Assembly (NCBI GenBank): GCA_029378245.1
Contig: JARKIF010000002.1
Location: 1,860,001-1,924,000, forward strand
Source of the DNA: Roridomyces roridus
Lineage: Eukaryota; Basidiomycota; Agaricomycetes; Agaricales; Mycenaceae
Length of the DNA stretch: 64,000 nt
Reading direction: 5' to 3'
Positions 52,836-64,000 of the stretch are shown here, piece after piece. The notes under the pieces are model-generated. The model did not search any database. It saw nothing but the letters and a program-made list of their open reading frames with translations, and was not told where the DNA came from. Every line of letters starts with the position of its first letter. The stretch's first letter is position 1. The position numbers and the translations under genes are program-made.

Positions 52836-53865
52836 TCATACGACTGTGGAAATGTCTCGTAAGCCAAAGAAACAGACGAGGAGCGAGGACGTACGGAGAA
52901 CGGCATTTATGCATCCGTCGTTTTCAGGGTTGTTGGTTATTTGGGCGTACTTTCCAAAGACAACCTTGCCTCCCGTCGTGACCATACCGAGCTCGGAAAC
53001 GTTGACCTCGATGACGGTACCCTTGGTCATGACGCCGAGTTGGGTATACATGGGCGACTGTGGGTTCTTTTTTACGCCCAATATTTGCAGTTGGAAAGTG
53101 GCTTTTAAATCAGCTGAAAGACACGGGTCAGGGCTACGAATGAGAGGAGGGATGGGCACGCACGATGGGTCACATTGGCCTTCTTGTACCGCAAGGCCAT
53201 CGGTCGGATGAAACGCTCCATCTTGACCGGTTTTCTTGTAAAGCCCTCGCCAACAAACGTCGCCTTTGTGACCATACGCTTCCATGCCTTGCTCTTGCTC
53301 TTTCCCGTCTTCATCACCTTGAACATCTCATCCTCCGCAATACCCCGGACCTTGGGCAGTGGAACGGCGTATTTGGCCGCCTTGTCTTTGCGCTTCTGCT
53401 TGATCGCGCTCGACAGCGCCTTGGCGTCCTTCTGGCCCTCTCTGTCGAGAAGGTATGTGGGAAGGGCACCATCGGGAACTGCAGAAGAGTCGGCCTGCTT
53501 GACGTTCCGCTCGTCGTGGGCCTTGAGCGTCTTCTTGAGTTGCACTTTTTCGGCATGCCGTTTCGCGTGCAGGATTTTAGCCTTGAGACCAAAGGCTTTT
53601 TGGGCAAAGGCAGAGTCTTTGTGTACAGCTCTGGCCTCTCGTTTGCGCCTGAGTTAGATGTGAGAGGGTGTTTGCTGCAGAGAAAAGGGTTGCGCACTTT
53701 CGCTCAAAATGATCTAACCGCCGACCATGGCGCTTGATGTGCTCCTCGATATACTCGTTCTACAGGACGGTGAGATGGGTTACAAGAAACTTGGGTACAG
53801 GCAGACCTGAGGCTAGAGCAAGGGTCAACACAAAGATTACAGGAAATGATTTCAGCACACACCAT
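52836..53865 (-). CDS. NSA2: Ribosome biogenesis protein NSA2
   Basis: NSA2 is a pre-60S assembly factor related to the eS8-like fold. Conserved text runs [146 protein letters not shown] and ends GCINAVLLV. The last two and a half codons (TC GTA TGA) are an 8-nt terminal coding exon at 52836-52843, after an intron of about 50 nt. Other introns are near 53115-53165 and 53650-53700. The family start MPQNEYI is not seen in one piece. The best candidate is a one-codon first exon (ATG at 53863-53865) with a GTGTGT donor, so the 5' end is uncertain. Confidence 0.93.
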
Positions 53866-53922
53866 CGAAGTCGGGAATAAGTTGACAAGTGTTTTTGATC
53901 AAGACCACGACACGACTCTATA

Positions 53923-54855
53923 ATGTGGCAAGACTCGACGAATGCATACGGCGCATCCTCTTCTGCCCAGCAGCAGCCGTACTACGCACAACCCCAGGGC
54001 GCCCCCCTCCAATTCTATAGCCACCAACCACCAGCTGGTGCGGACCCGAATTCATTCTATCCCGGCGCGCGTCCCAGTCTGGATGGCAACGTCGGCGCCC
54101 AAGGGAACATAAACGCGGGTCCTACTGCTGGCTACGGTGGTACTATCCAAAACAGCTCATGGTGGACCGCGTTTGGCACTGGTGGATTTGAAGGCGAGCC
54201 TCCGCTACTCGACGGTACGTGTCTATGCATCTACCTTCTCTCAATTCAACTCCCGACCCAGAGCTGGGCATCAACTTTTCCCATATTCTCGCCAAATCAT
54301 TGACAGTGCTGAATCCTCTTCGCGGAGTAAACGAGCACATCATGGACGACGCCGACTTGGCTGGACCCTTTTGCATCTGCCTCTGCTTCGCCATGTTCCT
54401 CATGCTTGTACGTGCCTCGTCTTTCTGCTTCTATTACCCCTTCTCACAATTCACAGTCTGGGAAATCGAATTTTGGCTACGTGTATGGAGTCGGCGTGCT
54501 GGGCTCCGCCTCGATATACACCCTCCTCAATCTCATGTCCGAAAAAGGCATCGACATCTTTCGCACCGCTTCCGTTCTCGGATATTGTCTCTTACCATTG
54601 GTCGGTCTGGCTATCATCTCCGTCTTGGTGGCCTTAGAGTGAGTGACCTGTTTACCTTGCTCGCCCGGCCTTGAAACTGCATACCATAGCGGTATCTTCG
54701 GCTACCTTTTGTCACTAGTCTCCATCAGCTGGTGCACATACGCTGCCTCTGGAATCTTTGTCGCCGTCTTGCGCATGTCAGACCAGCGTCTACTAGTCGC
54801 ATATCCCATCGGCTTGCTCTACGGATGCTTCTCACTGCTTAGCGTGTTCAAGTAG
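53923..54855 (+). CDS. YIP1: Yip1-family Golgi membrane protein (YIP1/YIPF5)
   Basis: YIP1 is a multi-span membrane protein that binds Rab/Ypt GTPases and supports ER-Golgi vesicle traffic. The N-terminus is Gln/Pro/Gly/Tyr-rich and cytosolic (MWQDSTNAYGASSSAQQQPY). Splicing at about 54216-54263 joins EPPLLD to ELGINFSHILAKSLTVLNPL, a hallmark of YIP1. The membrane part has DADLAGPFCICLCFAMFLML, then SGKSNFGYVYGVGVLGSASI, RTASVLGYCLLPLVGLAII, and two more helices ending GCFSLLSVFK. Introns are near 54411-54458 and 54641-54690. The gene is divergent from NSA2, with about 57 bp between the proposed start codons, and converges with the Csf1-like gene (45 bp between stops). Confidence 0.92.
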
Positions 54856-54900
54856 TGTATTATTCCGCTGATACATATTTAGATAATAAGATAGGGTATC

Positions 54901-57900
54901 TCATTGTCTCCCTGCAAGCAGTTGCCTGCTGTACAGTTTGAGCAACACCTCCATGATGTCCTCCAATGGCCCCGTCGCATACTCGTTGGTGTAGTGCGGG
55001 AGCGCGTCTTCCAGGTTGAACCCGGCTTTTTTCATGAAGAAGGGATGCATAACGTCGGGAGTGGCCTCCCCAAGCTGGCGCATCGTCAAGCGTTCGATAT
55101 GTCGTTTCCGTGGGCGGTAGACTAGGCCGTTCTTCTCCCCAACGGGTACCACCGTGGGCGCTTCTTCCAGTGGCTTTTCAGGAACCTGGTCTATCGTCGC
55201 AGATTTGACCGGCAGTTTCAGGCCTTTCGGCGGCCCCTCGACGGAAAGAACATCCTTTCTCGGTAATGGAGCGACAGTAGTACTCCGCCACTCCGCCGTG
55301 GCGCGCACTTGCTCCATTTCCCGACTGAGATTTTTGCGCAGCAAGGTAAGCCAGGAATACAGCGCCACATTCAACGAGATGTAAATGTCGTCAAAGTCCT
55401 GGACGCGCTCCTGCCGGTTAAACCGACTGTCAAAGTCGTACTCGAGAACTTTGGATGACGACTGGGCGTCCAACAACTCCTCGCTGACCATGTGTATCCG
55501 CATCGAAGGAAGACCAACAATGTTGGCCTCGGCTGCATCCTTGAGGAGCGAGGCTAACCACTCCCTGCCGTCGGAAAGAATAGTTGGAGGGGAAAGATGA
55601 CCGAGTTGAGTAAAGCGTGAAATGGTCATGAAAGAAAAGGACAATCCAAGATCCCGTTTGGCCGGCGTCGCCTCCAACTCGACCAGACGATCGAGTTGCG
55701 CACACACATCGCGTCCAATGAACTGGGCTATTTCGAGATCGCCCATAGTACGGGGGAAAACGACGAGTCTCAAACTGCCGAGTCGGAGACTCATATGCTG
55801 CTTGACCACATAGGATAGCGCAGAGTCTGCCTCGTTGAACCGGTCTCGAGCAGAAGAGATCATTGCTTCCGCGACGGCAGACAGCGGATTCTCGGGCCGG
55901 GGATTCCGGCTTTGATGGAACGTCTTGGACTCTCGGCTAGCCCCTTCACGCTGGGCCTCCAGATTCGTCTTGAACTTGTTCGCGTACGAAAGCAACTTGG
56001 GGATGGTCCCCACGGTCACCACCGCCACAATCTCAGGACTCTCGACAGTGGCTGAAAACTGCAGGTTTCCACTCTGACCATCCGTCGAAATGTTGGACCA
56101 ATCATCGAATACTTCCACCTGAAGCGGTTCGGCTCTGCATACCGTCAGTACGAGTCGTAAAATACAGAATGAAACTTGCCTATAGTGCAGCAATTTCTGG
56201 TGATCCGACTCTAGCACAAGGATCAGAGCATCGCTCGTCATCCGCAACTCCAGCATGCGATTCCTTCCAACCACCGGGGTGGTCTGCATCCGGCGAATAG
56301 TCTGGAAAACACAGTTGGAAACGCTGGCATGGCCCGAGACGTTGCCTCTGGCAGCGATTGCGACGTCAGAAACATGGACTGAGACCTCACTGAACTCGTC
56401 GGTAAGTTTGGTGCGAGTGATTGCGTCTTTCAGGTCGAGAGTTATGGAGCTGATAGACTGTCCAAGATCCACCTCGAGGATGATTTTACGAGCTCTGATC
56501 AAGAGTGCTGTTTGGAATGGTGCAGGTTGTGATGCAGACTTGACAGGTGTCTTTGCCGCCGCTGAAGCATTATTGAAAACGGGTATGCGGTCCAACCACA
56601 CTGCTTTGAAACAAAGTATGTCCTGGAGCCGCGAGAACCTGACTGCGCCGAGAATTTCCGTATCAAGCACGAAGGAAACGGAGGGAGCACCGTCTTCCGT
56701 CCTTCCAAAGGTAGCAGAGAAAGTAAGGTTCCGCATATCCAGTTTGGCACACTCCTCGGACAGGAAACCGTGCTTGAGACCGACAGTGAGACCGCCGATA
56801 CTTCCCGTCAATGAGATCTTGCGCGCGGCGGGGGAGACATGTAAAACGAATCCACCACTGTCCCAATGGAGCCCGGCCAGCACGTTTACATCCGGCTGGC
56901 ATGTAAACTGGAGCTTGGATTGATCAATACGCAGGCTGAAGCTGATCTGCAAGCTGGATGCTGGTCTCGTGACTGGGAGGTCAGGTACATCGGCTGATTC
57001 GGCTGATTCGGCCGACGTCGGCGCAGCGGTCCGAGTCGTCTGCCGAATGCGAGCCTCGACATTGCCCACCAGTTCTGTGAGAAAGGGCAGAAGTGTGGTC
57101 GGCCGCAGAGTGTTCTGGCTCGAGTGTACAGTGCTCTTGAACGCCAATGTCGACAGTTCCCCTGTGCGGTACTCGGTCCATACCGAAACAACCGGCAGAT
57201 TGAAAACATCCGCCCCCATGCCGAGCATCTGTTGATCCGGCAACTGGGTGTGGTGAGAAAGAGGGCTTGCACGGAACAGCTCGGAGGCGGCTCGATTGTA
57301 CGCGCGCACTTTGCCGCTCAGGAAGGTCAAAGAAGCAAATACGTTGGCGGTGGGTGGCACACCAGTCGCAACAGGCAACTCAGTCGGTGATGAAACAGCA
57401 TTGCGAGGGATTCTAGCCGAGAGCTGAGAGACACGGTCTCGTCCCTGCTCGTAGACGTCGATCGCCGAAAAGATATAGTCTGAGATGGACGAGTCAATGT
57501 CCAAAATGAAGCCACTGACGTTGGCGCGGATCCACACATTTCGAGAAGATGCGGACGTCAGGGACCGGAGGTGGGCCGTCATTTCAGGATATATCATCCG
57601 ATTTTGAGTCTGATGTGTGTGCCCAGCGAAATCAGCGGCAATCGACTGTCGGAAGCGCGACACGAATTGGAAGGAGAATCCCTGCATCTTGGCCTCCCCC
57701 GTTTCACCCCGTCGGGTTGCAAATTTGATGCTCTTGACTGAGAACAGGAAGGCCTTCACAGCACTTGAATCACGACTGCCGGTGCGAGGCAACTCGAAAT
57801 TCCTGTCGTGCGTGAGCGGGAAGGCGACACCAATGTTGTGAATTGTCATGTCAATGACGTAAGATGTCAGCCAAGACGATTGCGGCTTAATTTGGACATC

Positions 57901-60900
57901 CTGGGTCGGAACTTCAAAGGTTTTGAGAATACTCTGAGCCTTTTCTTTGAAAGCAGCGAGGTCAAGAGCGCGCTGTTCTCTGCGATCCCAGAGCTCAGCC
58001 TGTCGAGACACGTGAATAGAAGGAAGGAAGCAAGAACAGACAACGCACCTGCAAGTGATCCACGAAATCGCCCACTTCTCCGAAAGAGCTGGGTTGTACA
58101 ATGGCGTGGATCTTGGTCACGGCAATTTCGAGGTTATTATGCGCATTTTCCCCCTTGCCTTCGCCGCCCTTGACTTCGAGATCAATAGTTACAAACGCAG
58201 ACCTGCGCTGTCTGTTGAAACCAGAGTCACGAGGCTCGATCATGGCTTTGGGAGCCAGCGAGAGCGCCAAATCAGTCAGTTTCAATGACCACATTTGTCT
58301 TGACAAGTTGTCGATACTGCCACTAATGTCGAAGCATTCCAGATAGAACGTGGAAGAAAGACCCTCCAGCCCGATCCGGACGCCCCGCATTTTCAGGTAG
58401 CCGCTATATTTCAAGGACGATTCTTCGCGTTTCGGCTTTTTCGCTGGTGCTGATGCCCTCGTCTCCTGTATGAGCACAACGAGATCATTGAAATCCTGGC
58501 CGAATTTCTGCTGCACGGCCAGCAGCGTGTCCCAGTGCGCGGGTTTCACCTTGAACTCAACAAAGTCGAGGAGCCCCATGGTATGGATACGCGACCCATC
58601 GAAAACGCCGCTGACAGTCAGCGATGGTAACTCTACTTTAAGCTTCCTGCTGGCCGCGGCATTGGAAGTGGCGTCATGCGTATTCGATTTCGAGGTGATG
58701 CTGAAGATCTGGGAGGCCAACTCCAACCCAAAGGTCTTTTTGGGCTCTTCCGAGGAGTGAAGATACCCAACAACGTCATTGAGTCGCCAGGAAAGCCAGG
58801 TACCGTGCATGACTTGAAGGGATACTCCGAAGGACTCGATCCGTCCATGGAGATCTAGAGTCGGGGCACGCTGCGTGGAGGCAGAGAGGGCAGGGGAGAG
58901 GGGCTTGACTGGTACTCGATTCACCTCTGACAAGAGGTCCTGAACCGTCGCCTCTATGCCCGGTAAAAAATCAGATCTCCACTCCTGCGCAAACCGATAG
59001 AGCCGGAGAGCGCTACGAGGAACATTGAAATGGAAGCCTCCAATCAAGAAACCGACGCGGATTTTCGAGAGGGTGTTGAGGTCAAACCGCATCAAGGCAT
59101 TCATCTTGCACGCAGTGAATGTGATCGACGCCAGGATATCTTGCAGAGTGCGAACTGAGACATCCGTGGGAGAACGTGCACGGAGGTAAAGTTCCTTGAA
59201 CATGACAGAAAAGCTGGTTGAACGAGGGCGAGAGTGTGGTCGGAAGAGCAAACTTGAAATGACTTGCAACCCTGCAACTCCGAATTCAAAGACCAGGTTC
59301 TCTGCTGCGGCTTGCAAACGGATGCGGTGCATATTTGCCACAAGCTCCAGACTCCGAGATGCGATCTCTGTTCGCCCCGTCTGTCGACAATCAGATGTTG
59401 AGCCTACCGGATATGTGAAACACTCACTCGTTCCCTCTCGGCTTTCGCAGGTTTTTGCTTGGATAAGGAGGACAATTCGTTTGAATATTGCCGCTTGACT
59501 CGTAGCACTTCTTGTGCAAACGGCATCAATCGTGGCGACATGATGAGAAAAATCTCTTGCGTGGCAAGTGATACGGACACGATCTGGTGTTTCTGCCGCA
59601 GCGGATTCCGCAAAGAGACCTGAGAAACCGTATGACCAGGTACGACCTCCACAAAATCGGACGTCCGACTACGCGTATCGACAACCAGGCCCTTCAACAC
59701 GAATTCACTTGCGATGCTTCCCGATGGGTCACGAAGCATGATTGTGAATTTGTGAAGCTCCAATGACGCGGAGTTCGTCGGCTGTGATGCAGAAGGCCCG
59801 GGAGTGGTTGCATTCTCCAGGGTTGGGAACAATGGAGAAAGCGAAGCAAGGTGGCTATCATTGAGCACATCAGGGTCCAAGACAGAGAGGCAAGACTCGA
59901 GCAAGGGAGCGAGAGCCGAAAAGTCGGATTTCGGCACAGCAGACACATCTCCCACCTCCCACAAACAGTTGCGCAGATGGCACAAGAACCGAAAGACTAC
60001 GTCATTTCGAAGCATCTGTGGCTTGCCGCTTTGGACGAGGTACGAAGGTTGGATGGTTGAGTGGGGGTCTATGATTGGCTTGTCTTGTGATGCGCGCAAT
60101 ATCGAATACACGATATCGGATGTCATTGCCGAGCTCCGATGATGCCATCTCTGTTGGATTGACGAGACCTGTAGCAGAGTCTCTGAGACAGCAAGCCCAA
60201 GGGCGACTATGTACTCGATACTTTGGTGCTTGATTTGAAGTGCGATGTGTCCGAATACCACCTCCGGATTGGATTTCACCATGTTGAGCATGGCAGAGGC
60301 AATGGTGAGACCAACAAGACTCCGGCCTTGCGGGGACTCGGAGGGCCTTCCCGAAGATATGGGATCCAGGCCAAGATTCATTTGAGAAACTCTGCCCTCC
60401 AGGACCATGCCGCTGGGGCTCGATTTCCCGATCACGTGGGCATCTTGCACAGCACAGTGTAGGTGCGCGATGTTGGCAATGAGCGGGGAAGTTTCTACCA
60501 TCTTGAACTCGTGCAGGATGTGCACCCGGGCAGAAGAGAGTTGGATATCAAACGCCGTAGTACCGGTGGGTTCCTTCGGGTCCCCGAAACTGCTCATATA
60601 CCCGGCCAACATCGAGTCGACGAAAAGTTCTGGACTTGTGCTCTGCAAAAGACATGAATAGAATTCATTGATAGCTGCTGAAGCTCACATATTCTTGCAC
60701 ATCGGCCTCGAGATTCGTTATCGCCAACACAACCAGAGGGGTGATGGTGATGTCAAGGCCCTTTCGTGAATAGAAACGATACACAGTAGTGCTGGAATCA
60801 TCGCGAGGTTCGATCTTGACATTGAATGGCCTGGAAGACGATGCTGCTGCATTGACAGCTATCGAGGGCAATTGTCGAGCCTTCATTTACCTGTTAGTCA

Positions 60901-63900
60901 AAGTCGTATTAACTCCGCATGTAGGCGCACCTTGACGAGAAAAAAAGGAGATCCTTCCCACTTTGAAGGGAAATCGAGATTCTGAGCGATATACTGCCGG
61001 CAAAGGCGCGAATATCTTTTCAAGGCTGGAGAAATTTCCCGACGCTCGGCAAGGTCTATTTGTTCGTGTTAGCTTGATGGTGATGGAGTTCGGAACAACG
61101 GCACCTATTTCAGGCCAGTCATCGTCCGACGACGTTCCTTCGCTGAGACCCTCGGTATCGGACTCATCTCCCTCACTCAGATTTGCGTCATCCGCTTTGT
61201 CCATTCGCCGATTTTCAGACCGGGATTTCCTGTAGAAGGAGTCAATGCTCAATTCCGGTCAAAGACGTCGAGATTTACGCAAGCCAAGCATCACGATCAG
61301 TATCTAGTTGAGTGTCTTCACCAAGATCGGACTCGGATAGATGAGACAGCGGATCGTCGGCGGGCATACTCGTGGATTCTCCTCCGTTGAAATAGCGTCG
61401 ATGTGTTGACAACGCCGGTTGAGGGAGGAAGACTCCTTTGTGATGAGTAAAATGTGCTACGAGTTGGTTAGCAAAATATCGAAAAGACAGAATCAACTGA
61501 CCAATTTGACCGAGCTCGAGCCCCCCGAACATGCGTTCCGCCCTTCCAGTGAGTATGTCCTGCTCCTTGATAAAGGCAGTCTGAGAATCGGCTTTTTCTC
61601 GCCAATGAGCCGGTAGCGAGTAGATGTCGAGGAAAGCGTCGGTTTCCAGGCCAGAAACTTCCAACCAATGGCGCTGCTCTACTTGTGACCGAAGGAGAAA
61701 TTTTACAGAGATGCTGGGGATTTGCAACTTGGTCAGCTTCCTGTGACTCTGCCCTCCGAGATCGTTGGTGTCCGCAGTCAAACCCTTTGGAAGCGAAAAG
61801 AGCAAAGAGGCACGAGCGACCCGCCATGTCAGATCGAGTGCCGCCAAAGAGAACTTGACAAAAGTAACTGACAACCAAGTGATTAGACGGGCCAACCGAA
61901 GCTTTCAGAGGACCTACGATCGGGGTATACCGGGAGCATGTATTCAGCCGCAGGCGCATTGGGCAGGTCGACATAATTGAGCCAAAAGGCGTTGGAGGCA
62001 GATGATAGAACAGCTGCGTCTTTGGCGGTGAGTACGGCTCGAACAGCCCCGACGGCGATTTCCCAAATGCAAACATATGTGAAGGTGCCGGGAGGTGGAC
62101 CAAACAATCGGTTTGCAGTCAAGTCAATTCCGTCGATGACCAGCATTTCCTTTGGACGCCGTTTGATCCTTGCGTACGTCATCTTTTCTGGATAATCAGA
62201 TTCGATGAAGCCAGTGATAGTGCTGATGTTGAGAGATAGTTCCATGAAATAATCGTGCAGACGGAAATGGACCTGCAGCTCCGGAATGTCGAGGAGAAGG
62301 CAGGAGCCGATGCCGGGGTTCGGCAGCGGATCGTTAATTGATCCGAGATCAGATTTCTCATACCCGGGGAGACCTGCCGGAATGACCATGAGACCACCCT
62401 GGAGATCCACCTCAAGCTCGACCTGCAGCATGTTGCTCTGAAACAGTACGGTAAATATTAATCTCCAACGTGTTCGTGTCGCGCCCACCTGGCCTTTGCG
62501 GTACTGCTGGGCAATTGGGTTTCCAAGCGGTAACCCTTTTTTGCGGTTTTCCAAATGTTCGAAAAGGGTCGAGAAGGTCGTGAAAGACCCAAAGTAGTTG
62601 TTCTGCAAGATCATAAAGTGCCGAATGGCCCAACCTAAGCCTTTAAAGGCGAGGTCGCGGATCTAGACGGAGCATTGGTTTCTGTCGTGAGACGAAACAG
62701 TAGGACATACGACGAAGGAGAGCTTGAACTGTTCCACATGATCCTCGCGGACCTCTGCATAGTAGCGATAAGAAGCATCCATATGCAACACACGAGCTTT
62801 GACGATGCTATGTCCGTCCGTAGGAGCATGCAGAGCCCAAGTATTCCAGCGCGGCAAGGACAGATTGATCGAAACGTCTGGTATGTCCAAAGCAATCGTG
62901 ATCAAGGTGGATACAGGCCTGAAGGTGTCGGATGGAATGTCGACGACATTTTTTAGATGCGACCCTCGAACTGTAAGAAGAGCTTTGCCATGTTTGAGAT
63001 GGAGTAAAACTTGAGGCAAATGAGCTGACCGTTTTCGTCTTTGACCAGGGGCTTGTCGATGATATTGTTGTCGTTGACGTATAGATTCAGTTCAAAATGG
63101 TGCAGCTCGAGGTCGACATGATACACCGTAGGAACGAACCTATGGTAATCGCTTGGTGGCCCCGAAGCCCAGTCTTTTCCGAGGTCGGTAAACATGTTGA
63201 TGTGGTCCCTCAGCAGGTACAGAACTGGTTGACGAAGAAAAATCCCTATATTCCACGTTCTTCGGGCGTCCCAGCGCAGTGGCGAAGGCAGTTCGCCGCG
63301 GATCTGAGATGAATGAATGAATAAATGTTGAACATTTCGTCGAATGCAAGGCACGAACCCGACAAGACTCGGCCGACACCAGTCCAATGTCGTTCAGACT
63401 GGACGTCACTGCAACTGTGTCCAGGTGAACTTCCACCACCGCTTCGTAACCCGAAGGGCTCGCGACCATCGGCATCATGTAGTTGATACTGGATCGATCG
63501 CCGACTGTCAAATGGATAGACGCAGGCTCCCGTTGCTTTCCCGGGCGAGGAAAATCGGCCTTTCCGTCCCATTGCCAATTCTAGACCCTGGATGAGAACC
63601 CAGGTGTGAAGAGACGACAGATTGCATACTTTGGAAGCTTCCCGGAAGGGAACGTACAACATAGTATCATCTCGCAGTTCAATGAAAACTTGCATGGCGG
63701 TCCAAACCCGTTTATCTCCTGGTTTCAGACGAGGTGTTTCTTCGGCATTGCGATAAGTAGGGGGAAAGAACGTCTTCTGAAGCTCAGCGCTGGTTTAAAA
63801 TTGAACACTCGCTGCTTGGATGATGTAAATACTACTCACCGCTGACGATCGGCCCATGGCCCGTGCCGCAGAACACCACCTCTCACAACGAGATCAATGC

Positions 63901-64000
63901 CCCATTCGGGTCCTATGTCTCCGTTCCCGATGTCTCCCAGCAGATGTTCAGTTGCATCAGGAAGAGAAGGGACATCTCCAACCACATCCACGTAGTACGT
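54901..64000 (-). CDS. CSF1: Csf1/BLTP1-type bridge-like lipid transfer protein, 5' end missing
   Basis: At least 9.1 kb of exons joined by short introns encode the C-terminal roughly 2,700 residues of a giant protein; the N-terminus lies beyond the window edge. Recognisable blocks in order are GPEWGIDLVVRGGVLRHGPW then ADRQR (63.85-63.95 kb) and MLVIDGIDLTANRLFGPPPG, TFTYVCIWEIAVGAVRAVLT (62.0-62.15 kb). Then come long beta-rich stretches and a conserved C-terminus: RLTMRQLGEATPDVMHPFFM, KKAGFNLEDALPHY, EDIMEVLLKLYSRQLLAGRQ. This pattern fits fungal Csf1, homologue of human BLTP1 (KIAA1109/Tweek), whose hydrophobic groove moves phospholipids at ER contact sites and supports cold adaptation and GPI-anchor synthesis. 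FMP27/Hobbit proteins are related alternatives, but their GFWDK block was not seen. Confidence 0.85.

Noticed and set aside
1..64000. CRISPR arrays, bacterial operons, riboswitches
   Set aside because: The window is intron-rich eukaryotic DNA; no regularly spaced repeats or bacterial signals were found.

Overview
This window looks like nuclear DNA of a filamentous basidiomycete, most likely an Agaricomycete. Nearly every gene is broken by many short introns of about 45-60 nt with GT...CTNAC...AG signals. Neighbouring genes lie 30-150 bp apart. The proteins are eukaryotic and fungal (MCM2, SSL1, Mia40, APC8, SmD3, a PACT-domain spindle pole body protein, Csf1, phenylalanine ammonia-lyase, a Zn2Cys6 regulator). 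No bacterial operon, CRISPR array, rRNA or intact tRNA was seen. All names come from reading motifs in conceptual translations; no search was run. Gene spans run from the proposed start to stop codon and include introns.

Left part (0.6-29.1 kb), gene-dense. In order: a Mei2-like RNA-binding protein (+), a formate/nitrite transporter (+), an alpha/beta hydrolase (-), MCM2 (+), MIA40 (-), ERCC1/Rad10 (+), an unrecognised protein with PIP-box-like motifs at both ends (-), TFIIH p44/SSL1 (-), phenylalanine ammonia-lyase (+), a Tcp11/SOK1-domain protein (-), APC8/CDC23 (+), a GLTSCR1-domain protein (+) and a ClC chloride channel (+). The block from 7.5 to 17.3 kb is rich in genome maintenance: the replicative helicase and two nucleotide excision repair components, with the unknown PIP-box protein between the latter two.

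Middle part (29.1-40.5 kb). A 1.6 kb gene-poor stretch holds an orphan ORF, a degenerate tRNA-like segment and two copies of a hairpin repeat. It is followed by an MCH1-type MFS transporter (-), a long coiled-coil Pcp1/Spc110-type protein ending in a PACT domain (+), cardiolipin synthase (-), SmD3 with a 6-nt microexon (+) and the complex II assembly factor SDHAF4 (-).

Transposon-rich part (40.4-52.7 kb). A hAT-like MITE sits 2 nt upstream of the SDHAF4 start codon. Next come a 5'-truncated LINE with an (ATAAC)4 tail and a Zn2Cys6 transcription factor whose stop codon lies inside the terminal repeat of a second, Tc1/pogo-like MITE. That MITE has been split by a 5.8 kb Ty3/Gypsy chromovirus with two apparently identical 205-bp LTRs, a 5-bp target duplication and one uninterrupted Gag-Pol ORF. 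A third MITE with TA target duplications abuts the retrotransposon.

Right part (52.8-64.0 kb). NSA2 (-) and YIP1 (+) are divergent, and the 3' part of a very large Csf1/BLTP1-type bridge-like lipid transfer protein (-) runs off the window edge.
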